Source: Cephalotus follicularis (taxonomy: Eukaryota; Streptophyta; Magnoliopsida; Oxalidales; Cephalotaceae). From it: a DNA stretch of 64,000 nt. How positions within the stretch are numbered: the first letter of the stretch is position 1; each line of letters opens with the position of its first letter. The position numbers and the translations under genes were made by a program. Positions 48,450 to 59,288 of the stretch are shown one piece after another. The notes below the pieces were generated by a model. That model saw only the letters and a list, made by a program, of their open reading frames with translations, did no database searches and had not been told where the DNA came from. The DNA lies in the NCBI GenBank assembly GCA_001972305.1, contig BDDD01000419.1:62001-126000 (forward strand), in the 5' to 3' direction.

Positions 48450-51270
48450 TGTGATACGCACCATCTCTGGAGGGGTCGTATCTGGTGGCGATCATAGCAG
48501 GGCTAGAAAAGCCTATGCTAGACAAACCTTTGCCATGCAACAATACACGCATAGCAAAAGGTTGAAGACTGGTGGAGAAGATAAGGTAATATCCTTCTCA
48601 GAGGCGGACATAGAGGGAGTACGTCTCCCTCATAATGATCCAGTGGTAGTAACTCTTCAAGTGGAATTATTCACTATGAAGAGAATCCTCCTTGACAGTG
48701 GGAGCTCGGCGGATATCCTCTACAAACATGTCTTTGATCAGTTAAAGATTCCAGCATACCAGCTAAGGCCGGTGAAGACTCCTTTGGTAGGCTTTGCGAG
48801 AGAGATGGTCCATCCTCTGGGATCCATCGATTTGTCAGTCGTTGCAGGCACAGCCCCCAGCCAGACTCAGGTGTAAATGACTTTCTTGGTGGTTGATACA
48901 CCAACCCCGTACAATGCAATAATTGGGCATCCGGGATTGAACATCATGGAGGCGATAGTGTCGACAAGGCACTTATTGGTAAAATTTCTGACCAGGTTTG
49001 GTGTGGGGAAGGTCAGAGGAGACCAGCAGGTTGCCAAGAAGTGCTACCAGACTGCCATAAAGGAGAAGAGGAAGGGAAAATCCTTTCTCATAGCAAATGT
49101 GGAGCTCAGAGGAGAAGTGGAGTATGAGCGTCCACAGCCCGTAGAGAATATGGTACAGGTGCCTTTGGAGGAAGGCAATGCCGAGAAGGTCTTCCAAGTT
49201 GGTTTTCAGTTTGGAGAGGTGGATAAAGAGGAACTAATAACGTTCCTCAAAAACAACAGAGATGTATTCGCCTGGTCGGCATAGGAGGTCCTAGGGATCA
49301 GCTCAGAGGTAATGGTCCGCAAGCTAAGTGTGGATCTAATGCGGCCTCCGACCAGGAAAAATAAGAGAAACTTCACCCCTGAGAGGTAACAGGCGATTGT
49401 AGATGAAGTGAACTAACTTATGCAAGCGAGGTTTATAAGGAAAGTGCAATACTGTGATTGGCTGGCAAACTTGGTACTAGTCAAGAAGGCGAATGGCAAG
49501 TGGAGGATGTGCATAGACTTCACAGACCTCAACAAGGCTAGTCCAAAAGACCGTTTCCCCCTCCCGAAGATTGATCAACTAGTGGATGCAACCTCCGACT
49601 ATAGAATGTTGAGCTTCTTGGATGCTTACTCTGGCTACAATCAAATTCCTATGTACGGACCAGATGAGAACAAGACAACCTTCATCACCGATAAGGGTAT
49701 GTATTGTTATAAAGTTATGCCCTTCGGATTAACCGACAAGCCACTTAGACAAGTGCTAGTAAAGCCAGACATGTCAGGCAGACTAATCAAGTGGCCTGTC
49801 GAATTAGGCGAATACAATGTGAAGTATGAAGCCAAACCAATAATAAAGTCACAGGTCTTGGCGGATTTTGTAGGAGATAATACACCTACGGAGTGTATGG
49901 AAGATGACTCCTTTGAAAACGAGAAGGGGTTATGGAAGCTATCAGTTGATGGGACATCCTGCATCTCCAGAAATGGAGCATGATTGGTGTTGACTAGTCC
50001 CGATGGGTGGACCTTAGAGTATGCTCTGAGATTTGGATTCAAAGCAACAAGCAATGAGGCAGAATGAGAAGCTCTGGTTGCCGGATTGACAACAGCGAAA
50101 CACTTAGGTTAAAAAAATAGAAGCCTTTAGTGATTCTCAGTTGGTGGCTGGTCTGGTAAGTGGAGAAGACGAAGCCAGAAAAGACACAATGGCTAAATAC
50201 TTGGCCCATGTTCAAAGTTTGAAGTCCTATTTCTAAGTCTTCTGGGTTTTGAAAGTTCCCAGAGTAGAAAACGTCAGAACAGGCCAGTTGTCAAAACTAG
50301 CTACAGCGGGGGAATTAGTAAAAAAATCAAGCTGTGCTTGTAGACTATCTAGACATGCCCACAATCTCGGAGGTGGATGTGATGGACATTGATATCCAAC
50401 ATGAGCCAAATTGGATGACTCCATTCATTAGTTGGCTAAGGGATACTATTTTTCCAGAGGACTCAGAGGATGCAAGAAAGCTAGTATACAGATCCAATAG
50501 ACACCAATTCAGAGAATTGATTCTCTACAAAAGGTCATTCGCTTTCCCTTTGTTGAGATGTCTAGCTCCCTCAGAGGCCAACTACGCTCTAAGAGAGGTC
50601 CATGAAGGAGTATGTGGAAATCACACGGGGGGCAGAACCTTGTCTAATAAATTGTTGAGGCAAGGCTATTTCTGGCCTATCATGCACAAAGATGCCATAA
50701 ACTTTGTGAGGAAATGTGATAAGTGTCAGAGGAATGCCAACATAAGCAGAAGACCATCAGAGCCTTTGACATCTATCATTTCCCCTTGGCTATTTGCACA
50801 ACGGGGAATGGATTTTTTCGGACCACTACCTGTGGCATCAGGGCAGAGAAAGTACCTTATCATGGAGTTGAACTACTTCACCAAATGGCTGGAAGCAGAG
50901 CCCATGGCCACAATAACGGAAAGCAAGATGGAGAGCTTTGTCTGGAAATCAATCATTTGCATATTTGGGGTCCCCAGAGTAATCGTCTCTGATAATGGGA
51001 AGCCATCAGAGTAGCAGCTTACTAACAGAGGGTGAGCCGCTATTACAATAAAAGGGTGAACCCCAGACCACTAAGAGAGGGAGACTTAGTCCTCCGTAAT
51101 GCGGCAATCGCTGATCCAACAGGCACTAAAGGAAAATTAGCTCCTAATTAGGAAGGACCCTACAAGGTGAAGAAAGTGCTCTGACTAGGAACATTCAAAC
51201 TTGAAACTCTTGGGGGCATGGAGATTCCTAGGGCTTGGAATTTCGAGCACTTGAGGAAGTACTACCAATA
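48450..51270 (+). pseudogene. pol region of the Tat-type element (PR-RT-RH-INT)
   Basis: Aspartic protease with ILLDSGSSADILY and YNAIIGHPGLN (48600-49000). RT motifs ANGKWRMCIDFTDLNKASPK, FPLPKIDQLVDA and SFLDAYSGYNQI with VMPFGL (49480-49740). RNase H segments follow, including the archaeal-type LWKLSVDGTS and ATSNEAE (49760-50100). The integrase has the H-H-C-C zinc motif (HEGVCGNH, KCDKC) and GMDFFGPLP, IVSDNGK (50590-51010). The domain order is that of Ty3/gypsy. Broken fossil, not all parts of which are present. Confidence 0.88.
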
Positions 51271-51439
51271 AAGTTGTAAAAATGTACAATCATTCCAGAC
51301 ATCAATAAAGAGAATTTTTTCTTCAAAAAAGAGCAGTTCCAAGTTTGCAAGGGACAGGAGGTCCAATGTTCACGTCCTTAAACCTCTGAACAGCCTCCAA
51401 CAAGTTCCCTAAAAAAAGCTTTAATACAAGCTTGCCAGA

Positions 51440-52110
51440 CCACACTCCTAAGGGAGCAATTAGAGAAGACTCTCAATGGAGCAATCAGAACAGACCAAGG
51501 TCTTAAGTAGACTAAGGTCAGAGCAGACCAAGGTCTCGAGCAGGCTAAGGTCGGAGTAGACTCCTAAAGGAGCAATCCGAGAAGACTCCTACGGGAGAAA
51601 TCAACTAAAGACTCCTAAGGGAGCAATGTTAAAAGACTCCTAAGGGATCATTGCCAAAAGACTCCTACGAGAGCAATGTTAAAAGACTCCTAAGGGAGCA
51701 ATGCTAAAAGAATCCTAAGGGAACAATCCAAAAAGACTTCTAAGGAAGAAATAAGTAAAGACTCCCAAGGGAGCAAATGCTGGTTGGCAAACCCATAAGA
51801 ACTTGTCAGACCAGACCAATATCGTATCTTGAGAGGAGAGCACCTATGAACTCGCAACGATCAAGTTTGTTGGACTGAACGTTTTAATACAAGTGTCCCC
51901 ACGAAGGATAGAAAGCTCAGACGACCTGGTCTGGAAAATATCAGATTAGACCCTGGTCTGCAAATCCATAAGAACTTGCCAGACAAGACCTAAAATCTTG
52001 GTCTACGAAAACTTAAGAATTCGCAAAAGGTCATGTATCGTTGGTTAAGCACTTTGATACAACTTCCCTACGTAGGCTAAAAAGCTTAGGCAATATAGTC
52101 TGAAAAATAT
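51440..52110. repeat. tandem-repeat tract between pol and the antisense ORF
   Basis: The unit AAGACTCCTAAGGGAGCAAT recurs about nine times with changes (51440-51775). It is followed by longer diverged units around CATAAGAACTTGCCAGAC and GATCAAGTTTGTTGGACT. These are the complements of the repeats at 32680-33135. Confidence 0.85.
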
Positions 52111-52235
52111 CAGACTACTGCAAAAAAATGTTTACAAAGACATAAAAATTCATAAGGGAATGAAAAAACTCAAAAGAAGCTAAAAGTTAAGTTTTATTAT
52201 TCAAAGAAAATAGTACAAGTTACGAAAACAAAAAT

Positions 52236-54574
52236 TTACATATAGTCATCCCCTAATGGGGTACTATTTACATGAAGAGAAGAAGGCTCTTGGAAGTTCT
52301 TAGGTTTGGGAGTCAAGACAGTCCCTGTTGCAGGTCTAGAGTACGGAACAATTGCACCTGAGTGTTTTGCCCTTTCCACATTCTCTTGGACAAGGATAGC
52401 TTTCTCCTCCGTTCCCTCAACTCCCTCGGGAAAGAACTCGAAGGCTTCCGCTACAGGACAACAAACAATATGATCCAAGGAAACCTCTGGATGAAGAACA
52501 ACCACCCAGTTGTGACAAGTATAGAAGCCTCGATGATAGAGTGCCGTGGACTCCACTAAGACCTCCTCCTCAAAATTTGGAGAAGCCTTATAGTCCATCA
52601 TGGTGCTCTCCATTAGTGTATGAAATTCAGCCGAAGCTTTGAACTCCATGAGGGCTTTATCCACTCCTGCTTGAGTTCGAGCAACCTCCATCTCTTGGAA
52701 CTTGGAGAACCTTTCATTTGTAGTCTACTGTAGGTCACAAAGTATAGCATTGCTATCAACAGCTACCTCTCTTTCCCTCTTCTCCTTCGCCAAAGCTTCA
52801 AGAGCCTGCATCTTCTCTTCTAGCACAGACTCTTGGGCCCCGAGAACATCTTCCAGCTGGGCGTGGCCTGAATTAACCGCTTGCTTGAGCTCTGCGACCT
52901 CTTCGTAAAGCTGGTTGATAAGTTCGTGGTCGACCTTATAGCTTTCCACCATTAGATGGATATCATTCACAGCCTCCCAGAGAAGGATCACGGTCAAAGG
53001 AAGAGCAGAGAATAATAAAAAAAAAAGGAAGAAAGGCAAAGAAGTCATGTACCCTAAAGCTGCTCTAAAGGCAGTGATTCCAGAGTTGGTTGATGGTCCA
53101 ACCCCTTCTAGCATTTACTCAGCAGGAAGGAGGCACAACCTGCTGAGTTCAAAAGGTGCCCCGGGAGTATCCAGATCCACACCAGAGTCGCCCAATGCCT
53201 CGAGCTCTTCGTCAAGACGAATATGGTCCTGAGAACTCGCCGAGGGGGGAGCATCAGTATGTTCTCGAGAAGAGCCTTCTCCGTCTCTTCTCCTCTTTTA
53301 TTTTTTTGGATGGAGGGGACAGGTCATCCATGACACGTTTGCCATGGACAGACCTTACCTTGGCAGCCTCAATAGCGGCGGCCTCAGCAGCGGCAGTAAC
53401 AGCAGCAGCCTCCTTCTCTACTTTCTTCTCTGCCGCATCAGCAACTATCTTCAAGGCTTTTTGCTTCGCCTCCTCAGCAGTGCCCTTTTCTTTTCCTTTG
53501 GCAGCCATCAAGACGTCAGTCAAAGGTCGCCGAGAAGCCATTGCTGCAGAGAACCATGAAGGTAGAGTTAGAAGCATGAATAACAAAAATGGTGAATGAA
53601 CAAAAGGGAGGAATAAGAAGCAGAGGAGGAGAGAAAGGCTTAATACAACTTTCCCCCTCATTGATAGGCGTAGCCCCAGGTTCTTCTCTGCTCTCTTGAA
53701 CCCTCTCTCTCTCTCGATCCCCACTGGGATCTCCTTCTCATCGTCCAAGGCATCTCTGCCACCAGGGGACATGCTCAGCCCGACACTGCCAAACGGTCCT
53801 TGAATATGGTAGCATTCACCTCCTCTGGATCCAGCGCTGAGAGCTTTGCAAGGTCTTCCTTCTCTGTCATAGTTAAATTGCTCTTTGATTGAGACGTTGG
53901 GTATCCAAAGAATCACACCAGTGGCAGGGAGTGAAGTCGGGGAGGTTCCTTACAAGGAAGTACCTCTCCCTCCAGCTTTTGATAGACTTTGTAAGATCCA
54001 CCAACAATTTCTTGGTTAGACCAGTGTGCGACTTGAAATAGTAACTGCGCTTGCCAGGAGATGCAGTGAAGAGATGAAACTCCTTGAATAGCCCTACCGT
54101 TGGTGTCACCCCCATTTCCAAATATTTCACCAAGAAGCCCATGATGAAGGCCCAGGATTGTGCTTGGAGCAATGAAGGATGAATTTGAAAGTGCCTCAAA
54201 ATCGCAATAGCGAAGGATGGTACAAGGAGTCTCAGATCATGTGACAGAGCATCCTTAAAAACCACAAAGAGACCAGGTTTGCTCTCTGTGATCTCCTTGG
54301 AATCTTAGGGAAGGGAGAACTCCAAGATTCTAGGGAAGCAGTATTTTTTGGCCAACTTTATCACTCTTTCGTGGTAGAGCACACTTTTGTCGAAATGGGT
54401 CCTAAAGACTTGGGTCCCAGCCTCGAAAGAAGCAACATCAGGGCCACCCACTGCAGTGGCATCCCTGGCCTTCTCTGCGCCAAGAGGACACTCGGCGACA
54501 GTCACCGCCTCAGCCATGCGGCTTACCTCTACATGGGTAGTAGTTTGTCTAGCGGCTTGCTTAACTCTAGCCAT
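52236..54574 (-). pseudogene. antisense ORF region of the Tat-type element
   Basis: Minus-strand frames start MARVKQAARQTTTHVEV. They continue with LRLLVPSFAIAILRHFQIHP, FIMGFLVKYLE and YYFKSHTGLTKKLLVDLTKS (PF04195-like). A coiled coil (DIHLMVESYKVDHELINQL, LGAQESVLEEKMQALEALAK) and a C-terminal block with RGFYTCHNWVVVLHPEV follow. Every block has a counterpart in the same order at 30105-32453. Broken fossil; function unknown. Confidence 0.8.
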
Positions 54575-55056
54575 CTGGAACCTCGAGAAAGAGAGAAGAT
54601 GAGAAGCTAGAAAAAACCCAAAGTGATGACCTGATCAGTTTGCAAAACAAACAGCAGAGTACGGCTCACTTGAGATTTTGCGAAAGAAGATTCGAAGGGA
54701 AATCAATTTAAGGTTTGGGAAGATCAAAAATTTTGGTAGAGCAAGAGTTTTGAAATTTGAAGAAGTGTAAAGAAACTTCTCCAATAAGAAAGAGTAATTT
54801 AAAGGGTTCTAGATTGATTTCAGACCATTAGATCTTTGTAGAATCAAATGGCCTACATCATCCAATCAAATCAAATGCGGTAAATGAAGAGACCATGCGC
54901 GGCAAGTGAAAAGACATAAATGGGAATTACGCATTCTTTGCCACGTCATGGTTAATGCCCAAAACAGTTCCTAATTACGCATTAAAGGCCCGCTCAAAGC
55001 AAGATTACATCTTTTCCTCCTCTACCGAGCTCAGAAAATGAAGACCGTGGGGCATA

Positions 55057-55539
55057 TGATATGAAAAATTTTCTACTCAAATAAGAGACGGTCATGTGTC
55101 CTCTTGAGCTATAGCCACGTGGCCATGCAATTTAAAATCTAGAATGATAACGCACGAGATAACGTCTCGGCACCAAATAAGGAAATGGACGAGATCCTTG
55201 GCCGTTTCCTAGGGATATTAAACTCCTCAACGATGCAAGCCGTTGAGAGATAATCACGGCCATGTATGACTATATATACCCCTAAGAAAAACAATGCATG
55301 AGTCGATCAATTTGCCATTTGAGCCTATTGTTTTCTCTTCAATTCAACTGACTTAAGTATAGGAGGGTCCCCAGGAATAAAACTCCTGGACATTCGATAT
55401 AGTGTTTTCCCTGTTTGCAGGGAAGACAAGAGTATCAAACTCAATCTAATATCATCATCGGAGCATTCAACGCGTTTTCTTCTACAAATCAAACATCTAT
55501 ACGTAGGGAACTGTTGTATAGTTGATTTTGACATCAACA
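55057..55539 (+). repeat. 3' LTR of the Tat-type element
   Basis: About 483 bases, preceded by a purine-rich tract (AAAATGAAGACCGTGGGG). It ends TTTTGACATCAACA and is followed by the target duplication AAATC. Confidence 0.9.
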
Positions 55540-56793
55540 AAATCATATTTTAAAATAAATATATTTTGCTTTGACAATTTATGTATACTGAAAATTCCAA
55601 ATTTGAATTTCTAGCTTTGAAAATTTCTACAAATTTTATTTTACGTCCAAAAAATCACCAAACTTTTACCTTAAATATATTTCACTGTTTTCTATAACTC
55701 TCATGTTGACCACTAGTTTTGATTCAAATCGGAGCTATTTAAAAAAAAAAATCGTTTTGCTTTTCCGCGTTAACTTGTAAATTTTTGGTTAACCAGTAAC
55801 TTTGAAAAATCACTATAAATCTAATTTTTTTCAAATTGCTTTAATTCTTGATGTTATGGAATCCTTGTAAAGTCCTTTACGACTTTCATGTTTTGAGTTT
55901 TTGTTGAATTGATTGTCTATTGATCTAAAATCTACTTTGAAAATTATCATTCAAATTTGTCTATGTGAATAATAATATATTTCTTTGATTCTTTGAGTTC
56001 ATGCTTGTATGCTTGATTGCTTGAGTCGAGTCAACCAATTGATAATCCGATTGAGTAAACGAAAGTAAATCAGTATTGAATGGGAGCGAATACTTAGATT
56101 GGGGACGGAGAGTACCCCGATCCATGCATGAGATCCAGCAGGAACATTGAGGTGTAAATTGTAATTGAATGTAAAAATTAAGGGTTCTTAAAAACCCCTC
56201 AATCTTCCAAGTTTATGATATATAACATATATGTTTGTGATACATATATGTAATAATATGACATGTGAGATACATATGAACAGAGTACGTATGTGTTGAA
56301 TTGTCATACATGCTTAAGTTCCATATATGATTTGATGATTGAGTTCTCCTCTTTTATTGGAATCCAAATTTTATTCAGCTTTCTGTTATTGTTTTGATTT
56401 TTTACCCTTACTAGACTATTTGAGCTCATTCCATTTGCTTTGTTTTTTTTGCAGGAGCGGGATAAAGATGCTAGAACGAGTGAGCACGTGACGGGGTTTA
56501 TACAGAGATTTAAATATTCTTTTGATGAATATTTTAATTCAATATTTTTTTTATGGATATTAGATTTGATATTTTATTTAAGGATAAGTTGTAATAAATT
56601 ATGGTGGATTGTTTATGGATTTTTGTTGAAGTTTATGGTTTGTAATAAGCTATGTTGAGATCTTATTAATTAAATTTCATATTTGAAGTTTTATTTAGGT
56701 GATTTATTTGAATTTGATGAATGAGATATAATTTAGCGACTTGACTTTTAAATTGAAGTAGAGTAAACTTGCATTTTGGGGTTAGTCGTTACA

Positions 56794-56985
56794 CCCTTCG
56801 TCAAGGATCCCAATGAGTTGTGACTTGGTTTCTGTCCGATTGTTCAGCTTAGCCAATATAGTATCCTTCAGCGCGTCTACGGTAGTTCACTAGACCGCCA
56901 CTGGTGGACTGTGTTGGGCCGCCAACTACAACTGAAAGCGTACCAGCACAAGTATGAGATAAACTTTCTCCACGTGATAACGCGT
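56794..56985. other. possible mitochondrial-derived DNA (NUMT), right part
   Basis: Continuation of 40795-41078 beyond the solo LTR. One minus-strand frame reads VDALKDTILAKLNNRTETKS followed by QLIGILDE. This looks protein-like but I cannot assign it. The sequence ends abruptly at AT-rich MITE-like DNA. Confidence 0.35.
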
Positions 56986-56989
56986 ACCT

Positions 56990-57247
56990 ATTTTATATAT
57001 ATATAAAAAGTTTAACCGTTCTATAATTAACTCATAAACAATAAAATATTATCCTATTCAATATAATATCTACAGATATTCGATTGACTTAAAAATTTAT
57101 ATGAGTGATCTGTATTAATAGAATATCAAATTTATCGATTGAATTTAAAAAATACTATTCACAAATATAATAATTAAAATCACTATATTTAAATTAAGTA
57201 TAATATTATCCTATAATAAATAACTTTATATTATTATTATTATTAGA
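56990..57247. repeat. AT-rich MITE-like repeat, copy B (centre plus right arm)
   Basis: 56990-57075 (ACTCATAAACAATAAAATATT, ending ATATCTACAG) matches 37250-37331. 57076-57247 matches the reverse complement of 37080-37240. See copy A for the reading of the pair. Confidence 0.6.
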
Positions 57248-57370
57248 TAAATTAGTTGTCAACAACATATTAAAAAAGAAAGAGTCATATGTATAGTGTT
57301 ACAAGTGTCTATTAAACAGACAATACATGCATGTTACAAAGTGGATAGGTATTAGTTAAAAAAACAAAAA

Positions 57371-57393
57371 CTATATATATATATATATATATA
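57371..57393 (+). promoter_or_regulatory. TA repeat, probable TATA region of the ENOD93-like gene
   Basis: A run of TA dinucleotides ends about 68 bases before the ATG at 57461, a fitting place for a TATA element. The region between it and the ATG is purine-rich (GTGAGTGAGTGAAAGTGAG), as in plant leaders. Confidence 0.4.
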
Positions 57394-57460
57394 TTCCAAA
57401 ATACAAAGTATATAACAAAGGAAAGTGAGTGATTGAGTGAGTGAGTGAAAGTGAGAAAGA

Positions 57461-59288
57461 ATGGGAAATCTATCAAAAAGAAGAGAGGATTCCATCCTTA
57501 TTCCTTCGGCCTACGAAGACGCCAAGATTCGCCGATCTAAAGAGTGCACTCGAGGTTTTACTTCTTTAACAACTTCTCTAATTATTATTTCATTAATGAA
57601 TTAAATACCAATTTTAATTTTGAATATGAGATTCAATGATTGCCATCAATCATATGCAGAAGGAGTTCGTGCAGGAGCCAAGGCGGCTGCGGTGGCGGCC
57701 GTTGTCACCGCTGTGCCTACGGTGCCTCATCTTTTCTTTCATCCTTATTATTATTATTATTACAATTAGGTCTTTGTTTGTTGAACTTAATTATGATTAA
57801 TTGATGATAATCTCATTTTTTGAATTCAATTACAAAATTATTTATCTTCTGAATAAAAACGTGGATTTCTCATCTTAGTAAGTTCCGTTTTTTTTTCCCT
57901 TTCTTTTTGGATGGTTTAGTTCATTATTCTTTTAGCATAAATTTTTGGACATTCTAGTTTAGTTAAATGTTTAATGATTGATATTTATAATCCACAACTT
58001 AATAAAATAATAGAACATATTGGTAAATGGGTATTTTACCATTAGCAGTAACAAAAAGGCCATAATTTTAAATCTGATTTCTACTGTTTTCTTTTTCTTG
58101 CGATTAATGCTTCTATTTATCTTAATATTGATCTGAAGCTTAACCCACGAAGTCAGCAATATTGAACTCATTTTGCTACTTAATTGATTCGCTATAAATC
58201 TATAGTAGTAGTGGAAAATTTGATTTTTAAATTTCTCCATTTCACCACTATTATGCGTGCCTATGTGGCTTAATTCATCTCTATTCTTTCAAATACATAC
58301 TATGACCTAAGTAGCACGGACACGGACACGGACACGCGACACGTAATACGACACGACACGATACGTCGACACGATTTCTAAAAAAAAAGAATTTTGACAC
58401 GTCAAGACACATATATTTAGTATATAATTATATATGATTAAGTATCATTTATATTATTATTCTCATCATTATTTCCAACAACTAGTTAATATAATACTAG
58501 AAATATAGTCATTAAATCACATTAATAATATTACTCAAAATATTGTAATATATTGATTAATATACTAAAATAATAAAGTAGAATTCATAATCAATTAATC
58601 AATATAATATATTGCTCGAGTGTCAGAGAGTGTCGGTGTCCGACACGAGTCCGACACTGACTCGTCATCCTCCACAGAGTGTCGGTGCTTCATAGACTAT
58701 GACAGATCATGGCCTAGTCTCATGTTCCCCTTTAATTTCGTTTATTTTTTCAGGTGCTTGCGTGTCGCACGATTCCTTGGGCAAAGGCAAACCTCAATTA
58801 TACTGCTCAGGCCCTCATCATATCAGCAGGTAGAATTGGGATGTTTTATAATTTCTTCTTAGTTTTGTTGTTATCAATCTATCATTTTCGTGTTTTGCAC
58901 GTAATATCCTAGATTTGTGATTGCAACAGAGTTGCAATCCCTTGGAATTAGGGGATATACTTGGTTTTTTGGGTTCCTATGTGGAACATTTATTGTGCTA
59001 ATAAAAGTTATAATCAAGTTCTGAGAGGAGCAAGGAAGAAGTTCAGTATCCTGACAGTAGAATCTGCTTCTATGCATATAATCTCATTATTAACTATTAA
59101 AAAGTTCTGATTACAATTCGGATTACATTATCTTTAGTTTGGAAGAAGGTGCCAAGACATGAAAAATTATAACGTGTGGTTATTCGTATTGGTGAACAGC
59201 GTCTATTGCTGCATACTTCATCACTGCTGATAAAACCATCTTGGAGTGTGCCAGGAGAAATGCTCATTATGACACACCGCCACTTTGA
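57461..59288 (+). CDS. ENOD93: early nodulin 93-like small membrane protein
   Basis: Four exons, 57461-57554, 57660-57721, 58754-58829 and 59200-59288, all GT-AG, give a 106-residue protein starting MGNLSKRREDSILIPS. It fits the ENOD93 family (PF03386): the core EGVRAGAKAAAVAAVVTAVP, then IPWAKANLNYTAQALIISAA, then SIAAYFITADKTILECARRN. Two hydrophobic segments (about residues 36-53 and 70-85) suggest a hairpin in a membrane. Family knowledge: ENOD93 was found in legume nodules, but relatives exist in all plants and are linked to mitochondria and to nitrogen response. The exact role is not known from sequence. The second intron (57722-58753) carries a hAT MITE. Confidence 0.88.
58307..58695. 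mobile_element. hAT-type MITE in intron 2 of the ENOD93-like gene
   Basis: 389 bases, flanked by the perfect 8-bp duplication ACTATGAC (58299-58306 and 58696-58703). Left end CTAAGTAGCACGGACAC; right end in reverse CTATGAAGCACCGACAC. Subterminal GACACG and CGTGTC repeats are dense at both ends, and the centre is AT-rich. An 8-bp duplication is the hallmark of the hAT superfamily. No coding capacity. Confidence 0.9.

Larger units (their letters stand above)
42059..55539 (+). mobile_element. Ty3/gypsy Tat-lineage LTR retrotransposon fossil with antisense ORF
   Basis: LTRs at 42059-42530 and 55057-55539 share TGATATG...CATCAACA ends and are flanked by AAATC (42054-42058 and 55540-55544). Order on the plus strand: leader (GTTGACGTCGTCTGTGGGA), gag, protease, reverse transcriptase, RNase H including an archaeal-type segment (LWKLSVDGTS), and integrase. 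Next come a tandem-repeat tract, an antisense ORF region (54574-52236) and a purine-rich tract before the 3' LTR. The archaeal-type RNase H and antisense ORF point to the Tat group. It is broken, with roughly a dozen or more breaks, and the beginning of gag is split by a 4.2-kb insertion. By eye the LTRs differ at about one base in ten, implying an age of several million years. Confidence 0.9.
41079..56793 (+). mobile_element. solo LTR (about 2.2 kb without insert) split by a 13.5-kb Tat element
   Basis: It begins TGTAACGCTCTGAATTTT and ends GGTTAGTCGTTACA. The flanks CTCTT (41074-41078) and CCCTT (56794-56798) are a target duplication with one difference. Its two parts, 41079-42058 and 55540-56793, are separated by the element at 42059-55539 and its AAATC duplication. 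There is no coding region and no partner LTR, so it is a solo LTR of a Ty3/gypsy-like element. It is older than the element inside it. Confidence 0.7.
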
